A stretch of 64,000 bases of DNA, taken from Ancylomarina sp. 16SWW S1-10-2 (lineage in GTDB: Bacteria > Bacteroidota > Bacteroidia > Bacteroidales > Marinifilaceae). The position numbers were made by a program, and so were the translations under genes. The stretch lies in the NCBI RefSeq assembly GCF_009669305.1, contig NZ_SADB01000014.1, forward strand, positions 52,041-116,040. The letters run 5' to 3'. Of the stretch, positions 44,222 to 53,071 are shown piece by piece; the first letter of the stretch is position 1; every line of letters begins with the position of its first letter. Under the pieces are notes generated by a model that had not been told where the DNA came from, did no database searches, and worked only from the letters and a program-made list of their open reading frames with translations.

Positions 44222-46513
44222 ATGAAATTTAAATTTCGATATTTTTTCAGTGTAATACTTATTTTCACTCTAGCGAGCTCCTGTAAACAGGATAATGGGA
44301 ATGCAATAAATTGGAAAAAATTCATGGCTCAGCATGATTTGATTTGGGAAGATATTCCAACACAATGGGCGGAAGGAGCCTTTGTGGGGAATGGCCAATT
44401 GGGAATGATGCTATATGCTAAAATGGATGAAAATCGTTTTAACTTTCATGTGGGTCGTCAGGATGTAACTGATCACAGAAAGGCGCCTAATAAGAAAACT
44501 TCAATGGGTGTTAAAGGAGCTAATCTGCTTGATTTTTCGCGATTGGATATTGGTAAAATGGTATTACACCCTGCAGGTAAAATACAAACAGCGAATATTC
44601 GTCAAGATATATGGAATGCCGAGATACGAGGAACTATTTTTACTGATTTGGGTGAAATTAAATTCAGAGCCTTTACACCTTACGATCGTATGGTGCAAGT
44701 AATTGAAGTAAGCTCAACCGAAAAGAAAGACGGATCCGAAGCTCCTTTTACTTGTGAATGGATGCCTGGTAATCCATCCTGTTGCAGAGCGTTAACTAAG
44801 TATGAAAGTTATAAAGATAGGTATGATTTCAATTTTATTGACCCAGAGATTAAAACCGTTGATGGCATTAATGTATGCGTGCAAAAGTTAGAAGCAGGCG
44901 GAGATTATGCTACTGCTTGGAGTGAACAAAAAGAAGGGCGAAAATCAACTATTTATATTGCAACGGCTAATGAAATTCCAGCTTCTGATTTATCGGCTGG
45001 TGTGGCAATAAAAGACGTAAAAGCTGCAGAAAAGGCAGGGATTACTTCGCTTGAAAAAGAAAATAGAGCATGGTGGCATGCTTATTATAAAAAATCATTT
45101 TTAAGTATTCCTGATACTCGCATGGAATCGTTTTATTGGATTCAGTTGTATAAAATGGCTACCTGTTCACGAGCCGATGGTCCTGCCTTGGATCTAATGG
45201 GTCCGTTCTTTAAAAATACAAGCTGGCCAGGTTTATGGTGGAACTTGAATGTTCAACTTACTTATTGGCCGTTTAATACCAGTAATCATCAGGATATTGC
45301 TATTAATTTTATAAAATTGATTGATGACCATTTTGAGTACATGATAAAGAATAAAGCAGGCAATAACTTAGGCGATTTTGCTTGGGCAACGCATAATTAT
45401 TGGCTTTACTTTAAATATCAAGGCGATGAGCAATCGATATTGGAGAAATGGGTTCCAAAGGCAATGAGGATTGCTGAGATATACGAAACAAAGTTGGAAC
45501 GAAACGAGGAAGGAAAGCTTGAATTAACACCAATGGGATCTCCGGAATACAATGGCTTTAAATCGTTTAAAAATACCAATTACAATTTTGCTATTTTTCG
45601 TTGGTTGCTGAATGGACTTATTGATGCCAATGAGAAAGCAAATCAGTATCCAGAGAAAATAAAACATTGGAAACAATTGTTGGCTGATTTAATTCCTTAC
45701 CCAGTTGATGAAAATGGCTTGATGATAGGTAGCGATCAACCTGTTGATATGTCGCATCGTCATTATTCTCATTTATTGGCATTGTATCCTTTATTTCAGT
45801 TAAACCCAGATTCTCCTAAAGATCGTGAATTGGTTGTAAAGTCGGTTGTTCATTGGCATAATATTGAGAATGGAAAAGGCTTAGCTGGTTATTCTTATAC
45901 AGGAGCGTCTTCGTTATATGCTGCCATGGGTATGGGAGATGAAGCTGTTGAGGTTATGCAGGACTTTTTAGATGCAAATATTGGTAAAGCTCATTTCTTA
46001 ACCAATACTTTTTATATAGAAGGAAACAATCCTGTTATTGAAACACCTCTAAGTGCCGCTACTGCCATTATGGAGTATAATCTGCAAAGTTGGGGTGAAA
46101 AAATTAGAATTTTTCCTGCAACGCCTAATGATTGGAAAGAAGCTTCTTTTTCTGATTTATTGGCTCAAGGAGGTTTCCTTGTAAGTGCATCTTTGAAGAA
46201 CGGTAAAACGGATTGGGTTTCGATTGAAAGTCAGGCAGGACAGCCATGTACAGTTAAAATACCTGGATGGACGAATGCGATTCAAATCAGTAAAGGCAAA
46301 AAAGTAGCGATTACTAAAATTGAGGATGGTGAGTTTAAGATTGACTTAGCAAAAGGGCAAAAAATTGTATTGTCTTCAGGAGCAAAAAATATAAAAGCAG
46401 TGGTTAGGGCAGTTGAACATCCAGTATCAGAAGCAAATTATTTTGGTGTGAAGAAAGGTGCAAAGCGAATGCCTTTACTAGAGCATCCAATTCTTGAATA
46501 CAAAAATCAGTAA
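44222..46513 (+). CDS. Divergent GH95-like glycosidase, lipoprotein
   Basis: This 763-residue lipoprotein (LASSC, Cys21) has the GH95 layout: WAEGAFVGNGQLGMMLY at the start, an NLNVQLTYWPF motif at 341-351, and MSHRHYSHLLALYPL near 510. Compared with the GH95 at 14239, the NINTE motif reads NLNVQ (Gln345), the general-acid IQEW region is replaced, and the catalytic-base segment IDGNFG aligns with IETPLS, placing Glu607 where Asp701 lies. It may be a GH95 branch acting on another alpha-sugar (for example L-galactose), or it may be inactive. The first 45 residues after the signal fit a normal mature start. Confidence 0.72.
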   Translation: MKFKFRYFFSVILIFTLASSCKQDNGNAINWKKFMAQHDLIWEDIPTQWAEGAFVGNGQLGMMLYAKMDENRFNFHVGRQDVTDHRKAPNKKTSMGVKGANLLDFSRLDIGKMVLHPAGKIQTANIRQDIWNAEIRGTIFTDLGEIKFRAFTPYDRMVQVIEVSSTEKKDGSEAPFTCEWMPGNPSCCRALTKYESYKDRYDFNFIDPEIKTVDGINVCVQKLEAGGDYATAWSEQKEGRKSTIYIATANEIPASDLSAGVAIKDVKAAEKAGITSLEKENRAWWHAYYKKSFLSIPDTRMESFYWIQLYKMATCSRADGPALDLMGPFFKNTSWPGLWWNLNVQLTYWPFNTSNHQDIAINFIKLIDDHFEYMIKNKAGNNLGDFAWATHNYWLYFKYQGDEQSILEKWVPKAMRIAEIYETKLERNEEGKLELTPMGSPEYNGFKSFKNTNYNFAIFRWLLNGLIDANEKANQYPEKIKHWKQLLADLIPYPVDENGLMIGSDQPVDMSHRHYSHLLALYPLFQLNPDSPKDRELVVKSVVHWHNIENGKGLAGYSYTGASSLYAAMGMGDEAVEVMQDFLDANIGKAHFLTNTFYIEGNNPVIETPLSAATAIMEYNLQSWGEKIRIFPATPNDWKEASFSDLLAQGGFLVSASLKNGKTDWVSIESQAGQPCTVKIPGWTNAIQISKGKKVAITKIEDGEFKIDLAKGQKIVLSSGAKNIKAVVRAVEHPVSEANYFGVKKGAKRMPLLEHPILEYKNQ

Positions 46514-46668
46514 TAATTGATATATAGTTTACAATAAAATATAGGAAACAGTCATTGTTTTTTTTAAAGGATAAAGAACACATTGGAGAATGATTAAAAA
46601 AGTTAATGCGAGTTCCTGAATGTGCTGAAGTTTTCGATATTTTTTCTAAAGACAAAAAATTTAAACAG

Positions 46669-48054
46669 ATGAAACAGTTTCAAACAAAATATATAGGTGA
46701 ATACGATGTAGTAATTGCTGGAGGTGGTGTTTCAGGTAGTCATGCTGCGATTGCCGCAGGACGACAGGGAGCCAAGGTTTTACTAATCGAACAATTTGGC
46801 TTTTTAGGAGGTTCACTTACAGCAATGGGAGTGGGGCCAATGATGTCTTTTCACAATCGGGCAGGCAAGCAATTGGTATTTGGATCGCCTAACGAAATGG
46901 TGAATCGTTTGATTCAGAAGGGGGCAAGTCCGGGTCATATTTTAGATGGAACAGGCTACTGCTCAACGGTAACTCCTTTCGATGCAGAGATGCTAAAGAT
47001 CGTATTGGAAGATATGATTTTAGAAGCGGGTGTAGATATTTTATACCATACTCGTTTAATCGATATTTCTAAAAAAGGTAAAAACATCAATTCTGTATTT
47101 ATTCATAATCGAGGAGGAATACAGGAAGTGAAAGCCAAATTTTTTATTGATGCGAGTGGTGATAGTGAATTGGTGAAATTGGCAGGTGTTCCTTTTTCTG
47201 TGGGCAGATCCGAAGATGGAAAGTCGCAACCTCTCACTATGAATGTAAAGATTGGAAACGTTAATAGTCGTGTTCTTCGTGAATATATGGCTAAGAATTG
47301 GGATCAATTTGATGATAAAATTAGAAATGACGATAAAGAAAAGGTTCTGAATCGTACCGCTCGTATTTCCTTATGGGGATTTTACGATTTATGGGAAAAA
47401 GCAAAGGCCAAAGGTGAAGTTACTGTTCCCAGAGATAATGTCTTGTTTTTCGAGACCAATACCGAAGGAGAGTTCATCTTCAATACTTCTCGTATTTTGG
47501 GGATGGATCCTACTAATCCTTTCGATTTAAGCAAAGCTGAAACCATGGGCCGTAAGCAATGTCTTGAGATCTATCAGTTTCTTAAAAAATATGCTCCAGG
47601 ATTCGAAAATTCGACCATAGTAAGCACAGCTCCACACATTGGAATTCGGGAATCACGTCATCCTTTTGCAAGCTATGTACTTAGTTCTGAAGATTTGGTT
47701 ACTGAAAGAAAGTTCGATCATCCTATCGCAGTGGGAGGATACCCAATTGATATTCATTCTCCCGATGGACAAACAACCGAGTCGGTGCATTTAAGAGCTG
47801 AAGGGCTGTACTACATTCCTGTTGAATCTCTTTTGGTGAACGAAATAGACAATTTAATTCTTGCCGGCCGAGCTATTGGTGCCGATCATCATGCTAGTGC
47901 TGCTATTAGGGTAACTCCTATAGCTATGGCAATAGGACAGGGTGCAGGAACGCTTGCTGGTTTAGCTGTAAGTAATAATACACTTCCAATGAAGGTAGAA
48001 TATGCAAAACTGGCGATTCAATTAAAAGAAAATGGCGTTTACTTGGGAGAATAA
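46669..48054 (+). CDS. FAD-dependent oxidoreductase (FAD_oxidored family)
   Basis: From the ATG at 46669 the protein has 461 residues; an in-frame ATG at 46606 would add 21 polar residues not seen in this family. It begins with a Rossmann FAD site, YDVVIAGGGVSGSHAAIAAG followed by VLLIEQFGFLGG, and ends with IDNLILAGRAIGADHHASAAIR, the usual second FAD motif of PF12831 proteins. No signal peptide is seen, so it is probably cytoplasmic. These proteins are common in Bacteroidota and Planctomycetes glycan loci but their reactions are mostly unknown. A second family member follows at 48162. Confidence 0.82.
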   Translation: MKQFQTKYIGEYDVVIAGGGVSGSHAAIAAGRQGAKVLLIEQFGFLGGSLTAMGVGPMMSFHNRAGKQLVFGSPNEMVNRLIQKGASPGHILDGTGYCSTVTPFDAEMLKIVLEDMILEAGVDILYHTRLIDISKKGKNINSVFIHNRGGIQEVKAKFFIDASGDSELVKLAGVPFSVGRSEDGKSQPLTMNVKIGNVNSRVLREYMAKNWDQFDDKIRNDDKEKVLNRTARISLWGFYDLWEKAKAKGEVTVPRDNVLFFETNTEGEFIFNTSRILGMDPTNPFDLSKAETMGRKQCLEIYQFLKKYAPGFENSTIVSTAPHIGIRESRHPFASYVLSSEDLVTERKFDHPIAVGGYPIDIHSPDGQTTESVHLRAEGLYYIPVESLLVNEIDNLILAGRAIGADHHASAAIRVTPIAMAIGQGAGTLAGLAVSNNTLPMKVEYAKLAIQLKENGVYLGE

Positions 48055-48161
48055 TTTTTAAGTACGCAAATAATTGGTTTTTCATGCTAGTGCGGAGGAA
48101 TATAGGTTAACGCTCCTTATCTAATTGTTTGGATAGATAATATAGTGAAACACAAAATTTA

Positions 48162-49892
48162 ATGAATAAAACAATACTTACATATTTATTACTAGGAGTA
48201 TCCCGACTTTGGACGTGGATCAGATCAAAAATGGATTTTAATTTTAGGCTTGTTAAAATAGTGTCAATTAGTTTCTTGTTACAGTTTTTGGGTACAGGAT
48301 ACGGTACTGCTGAAGTCGTTAATAAGGATGTTTGTATTTATGGGGGAACTGCAGCTGGAGTTATTGCTGCAGTGCAAACGGCACGAATGGGTCAGAGTGT
48401 GGTATTGATTGAACCTAGTCAGCATATTGGAGGTGTAACCTCGGGAGGCTTAGGCTATACCGATGTTGGTAATCCAGAAACGATTAGCGGAATTACTCGG
48501 GAGTTTTACCAGAGCCTTCATAAATGGTATCAGAATTCTGAACATTGGAAGTTTCAGACTCAGTCGGAGTTTATGGCGAAAGCGAAAGCAAAAGGAAAAC
48601 GCATCGCACCCGACGCTATGTTTATTTTTGAGCCACATGTTGCCGAACTTCAACTAAATAAAATGCTTGTTGAGGCAGGTGTTACAGTGGTTCTTGGCGA
48701 AAGACTTGACCTGAATAAAGGTGTTGAGAAAAATGGTCCTCAGATTGTTTCGATTCGTATGGAATCTGGACGTGTTTTTACAGCAAAAATTTTTATTGAT
48801 TGCTCCTACGAGGGCGATCTGATGGCCAAATCTGGAGTTTCTTATACGGTTGGGCGCGAGTCCAATACTTTGTATGGTGAGTCTATCAATGGAGTTCAAA
48901 CCAAAGAGAAGGCGCGGCGAGGTAGTGAACCTTTAAACCCGTTTGTTATTCCTGGTGACTCTACTAGTGGTGTGATTGATGGACTTCAACTGAATGTTAT
49001 AGGCGAGGATGGCGATGGCGATAATCTAGTACAAGCATACAACTATCGTCTTTGCCTCACCAACCAGTCGGAGAACAAAGTTGCGTTTGACAAGCCAGAT
49101 GCTTATGACGAAAAAGAATTTGAACTCCTTTTCCGCTGGCTTGAAGCTGGCAATACAAGAGGACTTCCTGTCGGATTGAATCCCATTCCAAATGGCAAGA
49201 CCGACTCGAACAAAGCGGGTTGGGTTTCTACAGATTATATTGGGTACGCAGACAAATATCCTGATGCTAATTATGCCGAACGTAAACGTATTATCGCGGA
49301 TCATATTTGCTATACTAAGGGATTTCTTTGGACATTAGCCAACCATCCACGTGTGTCTGAGGCTGTTCGTCGACGGGCTTCAGCATGGGGGTATGCCAAA
49401 GATGAATTTTTGGATAATGGACATTTCCCTCATCAACTGTATGTTCGTGAGGCCCGCAGAATGCTGGGAGTAATGGTAATGACAGAAAATGAGCTTAAGA
49501 AACGCCGAAAAGTGACTGATGCCGTGGCCCAAGGTTCATACGGCATGGATTCACATCCTACGCAACTATGGGTTGACGAGGCTGGTGCTTTACACGCCGA
49601 TACGCCTAAGTGGACAGGAGTTGGCCCTTATGGAATTAGTTATCGAGCGATTACGCCCAAGGCAGATGAATGCTCCAACTTACTAGTTCCTGTGTGCATG
49701 TCGGCTTCGCATAGCGCTTATGGTTCTATAAGAATGGAGCCAGTTTACATGATGCTTGGGCAGGCAGCAGGAACAGCAGCTGCATTGGCAGTCAAAAAAA
49801 ATAGTTCTGTTCAGAATGTGTCCTACAAAAAACTACGTAAACAGTTACTTAAAGATGGACAGCTTGTGGAACCAGGAGTTAATCGAAAATAA
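48162..49892 (+). CDS. Exported FAD-dependent oxidoreductase (FAD_oxidored family)
   Basis: A 576-residue protein with the PF12831 FAD site CIYGGTAAGVIAAVQTARMG and EPSQHIGGVTSGGLGYTD at about 55-105, and a C-terminal PVCMSASHSAYGSIRMEP and LGQAAGTAAALA. An in-frame ATG at 48231 would give a cleaner signal peptide ending near GYGTA; the 23 residues before it look less like coding. Either way the enzyme appears to be exported, in contrast to its neighbour at 46669. Possible roles are oxidation of a sugar hydroxyl or an accessory step for lyases. The gene ends 22 bases before the permuted SGNH gene. Confidence 0.8.
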   Translation: MNKTILTYLLLGVSRLWTWIRSKMDFNFRLVKIVSISFLLQFLGTGYGTAEVVNKDVCIYGGTAAGVIAAVQTARMGQSVVLIEPSQHIGGVTSGGLGYTDVGNPETISGITREFYQSLHKWYQNSEHWKFQTQSEFMAKAKAKGKRIAPDAMFIFEPHVAELQLNKMLVEAGVTVVLGERLDLNKGVEKNGPQIVSIRMESGRVFTAKIFIDCSYEGDLMAKSGVSYTVGRESNTLYGESINGVQTKEKARRGSEPLNPFVIPGDSTSGVIDGLQLNVIGEDGDGDNLVQAYNYRLCLTNQSENKVAFDKPDAYDEKEFELLFRWLEAGNTRGLPVGLNPIPNGKTDSNKAGWVSTDYIGYADKYPDANYAERKRIIADHICYTKGFLWTLANHPRVSEAVRRRASAWGYAKDEFLDNGHFPHQLYVREARRMLGVMVMTENELKKRRKVTDAVAQGSYGMDSHPTQLWVDEAGALHADTPKWTGVGPYGISYRAITPKADECSNLLVPVCMSASHSAYGSIRMEPVYMMLGQAAGTAAALAVKKNSSVQNVSYKKLRKQLLKDGQLVEPGVNRK

Positions 49893-49914
49893 TTTAAGAG
49901 TAATCAACCGAAGA

Positions 49915-50658
49915 ATGAATAAGATAATTTTAAAATTGGGAATACTGTTATTGATGACATCATGTCAAACTATAAATAAAAGTTACAATCCGCAAGTAGT
50001 TACGCTTGTAAACTCTGGAGTAGGTGGACACACAACAAAAAATTTATTGGATCGAATCGATTCTGATGTAATAAATTATCACCCGGATTTAACCATAGTG
50101 ATGGTGGGAACCAATGATATGTTGAACTCTAGGAAAATGATATCCTATGAGGAATATAAGCAAAATTTAGAACAGATTATTATCAAGTTGAAAGCTGAAG
50201 GAAGTCAAGTGTTGTTGATGAGTCCACCTCCAGCTGATAGTGCATATCTGTTTGAACGACACGATAAAACTTTATATAAAGATGCACCCAATGTCATTAT
50301 GGATAGTTTAAGTCACATTGTGGAGCAAACAGCATTGGATAATAAAGTATTGTTTTTTAATATTAATGCAATGTTTCAAAAAATGGATCTTCCCAAACAC
50401 AATCAGGATCTCTATTTTCGAAACGTTAAAAATTGTGGAAAAGGAGATGGCGTTCATCCAACTCAATTGGGATACAAATTGATAGCAGATCGTGTTTTTG
50501 AATTTTTAAGTGAAAACAATTTATTGAAGAAATTCAAGACGATCGTATGTTTTGGTGATTCTATCACTTCTGGTGCTGGTTCTGTAGGTGGTGGAACTGT
50601 TACAGGAAAAAACTATCCATCTTTTCTACTTCAAAGAATTAGAGAGATTGCAGATTAG
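49915..50658 (+). CDS. Circularly permuted SGNH-type esterase, lipoprotein
   Basis: From the ATG at 49915 the protein has 247 residues and a lipoprotein signal (LLLMTSC, Cys17). SGNH blocks are present but rotated: block II (NSGVGG, 33-38) and block III (GTND, 65-68) come first, then block V (DGVHP, Asp178/His181), and only then block I, FGDSITSG with Ser216 and its following YPSFLLQRI helix. In normal SGNH enzymes, including those at 21978 and 52330, the serine block is N-terminal. The C-terminal end would join naturally to the N-terminal VVTLVNSG strand. All catalytic residues are kept, so it is probably an active acyl esterase. Longer in-frame starts (49756) overlap the oxidoreductase. Confidence 0.78.
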   Translation: MNKIILKLGILLLMTSCQTINKSYNPQVVTLVNSGVGGHTTKNLLDRIDSDVINYHPDLTIVMVGTNDMLNSRKMISYEEYKQNLEQIIIKLKAEGSQVLLMSPPPADSAYLFERHDKTLYKDAPNVIMDSLSHIVEQTALDNKVLFFNINAMFQKMDLPKHNQDLYFRNVKNCGKGDGVHPTQLGYKLIADRVFEFLSENNLLKKFKTIVCFGDSITSGAGSVGGGTVTGKNYPSFLLQRIREIAD

Positions 50659-50706
50659 TAAAAATGTAAATACGTACGAATCAGAAATTGTAAATAAAAT
50701 TAAAAG

Positions 50707-52305
50707 ATGAAGGTAATTAAATTGGTAGCGAGCATAACTTTACTGTTGCTATCTCAACTAGTTTCAGCAAATGTGAGTCTGAATTCTCTGTTTGCAGATC
50801 ACATGGTGGTACAGCAGAAAACAAAAATTCCCGTTTGGGGATGGGCTGACCCAATGGAAAAAGTACTTGTGAAAGCAAGTTGGGGTGCCGAGGCGGAAAC
50901 GATTGCCAAGGCAGATGGTAGCTGGAGCCTTAAGCTAAAAACACCAAAGGCAGGAGGCCCTTTTAAAATTGTGATATCTGGAAAAAACAGAATTGTACTC
51001 GAGGATGTTTTAGCTGGCGAAGTTTGGCTTTGTTCTGGACAATCGAATATGGATTTTTCAATGTCTAAATTTACATCAGATTCCAGAGAAGCAAAATATC
51101 AGCCTTTGGTTGAATACATCCGAGAAGAGGTGAAAACAGCCAATGATCCTTGGTTACGTCACATTGAGGTTGCGCATACAACCTCATTGAATGGCAAGAA
51201 AAATAATTTTGAAGGCAATTGGAGAAGTGCCACAGCCGGACATGTTGGTAAGATTACGGCTACAGGTTATTTCTTCGCGAAAGAACTTAGAAAACAATTG
51301 AATGTGCCCATTGGTCTTGTTGAATGTGCTTTGGGAGGAACTAGAATTCAACCTTGGTTATCCGAAGAAGCTTATGCTGAGGATGAAGAGATGAAGGCTT
51401 TTTTCGATGAGAATCGTGCCGAGGCTAAAATTCTCACTGCCGAGATGAGTAAGGAAGGTTATTTAGATACTGTCTATCAAAATAAATTGAAAGCTTGGAA
51501 GGCAAATAAGAAAAATCTCAGAAAACCTTGGCCTTCTGAGAATCCAGAAAGCGATAAGCAAATGCCTGCGACTCTTTACAACGGAATGTTATTGTCCATT
51601 ATCCCTTTTGCAATAAAAGGAGTTTTGTGGTATCAGGGAGAATCAAATTCACACTATCTGGAAAATGAATATGAGAAATATTTCACCAAGCTAATTAATA
51701 GTTGGAGAGCCGATTGGAAACAAGCTGATTTGCCTTTTTATTGGACACAATTAGCTGCTTATCATGTTCCCGATGAGCGTTCAGATATGGGTTGGGCTTC
51801 TATTAACGATCAGTTACGAAGGACTTTGAAATTACCCAATACCGGCATGGCCGTTTTGTACGATATTGGAGAAGCAAAAGATGTGCATCCTCATAACAAA
51901 ATGGATACAGGGAAAAGATTGGCATTGTGGGCTTTGAGTAATGATTATGGTGTAAAAGTACCTGCTGTGAGCGGTCCTCTTTATAAAAGCTCTAAGATTA
52001 CAGATGGAAAAATAGAAATTAAATTTAATCAGGTTGGTTCTGGTTTAATGGTAGGAGAAAAGAAACTTTCAAACCCAACAGTGGCTGTTGATGAATCCTT
52101 AAAATTCTTTGAAATAGCAGGAGAGGATGATATTTGGAAATCGGCGGATGCTAAAATAATTTCTTCGAATAGAATTGAAGTATCCAGTCCGGAAGTTGAA
52201 AAGCCAATTAGTGTTCGTTACGGATGGTCTTCAAATCCGACAGGAGCGAATTTATACAACAAGGAAGGTTTACCTGCTTCTGTTTTTACAAGTGAAAATA
52301 ATTAA
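50707..52305 (+). CDS. Sialate O-acetylesterase-type (SASA/DUF303) esterase
   Basis: The 532-residue protein has a signal peptide ending near VSANV and the same layout as the enzyme at 23188: LNSLFADHMVVQQKTKIPVWGW, the nucleophile Ser113 in SGQSNM, ALGGTRIQPWL, GVLWYQGESN, and Asp392/His394 in DVHP. The end, YGWSSNPTGANLYNKEGLP, is almost the same as in the paralogue, indicating a duplication within the locus. It likely removes acetyl groups from fucose-rich oligosaccharides in the periplasm. It is 25 bases before the small SGNH gene. Confidence 0.89.
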   Translation: MKVIKLVASITLLLLSQLVSANVSLNSLFADHMVVQQKTKIPVWGWADPMEKVLVKASWGAEAETIAKADGSWSLKLKTPKAGGPFKIVISGKNRIVLEDVLAGEVWLCSGQSNMDFSMSKFTSDSREAKYQPLVEYIREEVKTANDPWLRHIEVAHTTSLNGKKNNFEGNWRSATAGHVGKITATGYFFAKELRKQLNVPIGLVECALGGTRIQPWLSEEAYAEDEEMKAFFDENRAEAKILTAEMSKEGYLDTVYQNKLKAWKANKKNLRKPWPSENPESDKQMPATLYNGMLLSIIPFAIKGVLWYQGESNSHYLENEYEKYFTKLINSWRADWKQADLPFYWTQLAAYHVPDERSDMGWASINDQLRRTLKLPNTGMAVLYDIGEAKDVHPHNKMDTGKRLALWALSNDYGVKVPAVSGPLYKSSKITDGKIEIKFNQVGSGLMVGEKKLSNPTVAVDESLKFFEIAGEDDIWKSADAKIISSNRIEVSSPEVEKPISVRYGWSSNPTGANLYNKEGLPASVFTSENN

Positions 52306-52329
52306 AAAATCAATATAAAAATAACTAGT

Positions 52330-53019
52330 ATGAAAAGTTTGAAATCACTTTTAGTGATATTGTTTATTGGATGTTTAAGTTCATCAGTAATGGCTCAAGA
52401 CTGGGCTGATTTGGGAAGATATGCCGAGGCGAATTCGGAATTGGCAGCTCCATCTGTCGACGAAAATAGAGTCGTATTCATGGGGAATTCAATTACTGAA
52501 AAATGGAAGAAATATGATCCTTCTTTTTTTAATGAGAATCCATATATTTGCCGAGGAATAAGTGGACAGGTGAGTTCTCAAATGTTGCTTCGTTTTCGTC
52601 CTGATGTAATTGAATTGCAAGCCAAAGTGGTCGTGATTTCGGCAGGAACAAATGATATTGCCGAGAATAAAGGACCGATCGGTATCGACGCAATTGCTGG
52701 AAATGTTTTTTCTATGGCCGAATTGGCACAAGCAAATGGAATTAAAGTGGTATTGACAAGTGTATTGCCTGCAATTTCTTTCTCATGGCGTAAAGGAATA
52801 GAGCCAGCCGATAAAATTGTTGTTCTTAACAAGCTTATTAAAGGGTATGCAAAGAAAAATAATCTGATTTATGTGGATTATTACAAACCAATGGTGAATG
52901 AGCAAAAAGGATTGAAGAAAGAGTATGGACGAGATACTGTTCATCCTAGCATTAAAGGATACAAAGTAATGGAAAAATTGGTTAAAAAAGCCATTAAAAA
53001 GGCGCTGAAAGGTTGCTAG
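52330..53019 (+). CDS. Small secreted SGNH/GDSL esterase
   Basis: This 229-residue protein has a signal peptide ending at VMAQ (23) and one SGNH domain with blocks in normal order: Ser54 in FMGNSITEKW, the glycine block RGISGQ near 75-80, GTND at 106-109, and Asp202/His205 in DTVHPS. It is of the platelet-activating-factor acetylhydrolase-like type common in Bacteroidota glycan loci. Together with the SASA gene 25 bases upstream it probably forms a deacetylation pair. Confidence 0.87.
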   Translation: MKSLKSLLVILFIGCLSSSVMAQDWADLGRYAEANSELAAPSVDENRVVFMGNSITEKWKKYDPSFFNENPYICRGISGQVSSQMLLRFRPDVIELQAKVVVISAGTNDIAENKGPIGIDAIAGNVFSMAELAQANGIKVVLTSVLPAISFSWRKGIEPADKIVVLNKLIKGYAKKNNLIYVDYYKPMVNEQKGLKKEYGRDTVHPSIKGYKVMEKLVKKAIKKALKGC

Positions 53020-53071
53020 GAATATAAGCAAAAACGAAAAAAATAATAACAATTCCATATATAATTTAATT

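Noticed and set aside
46606-46668. Upstream extension of the FAD oxidoreductase from an ATG at 46606
   Set aside because: The extra 21 residues are polar, do not form a signal peptide, and family members begin just before the FAD-binding strand, so the ATG at 46669 is preferred.
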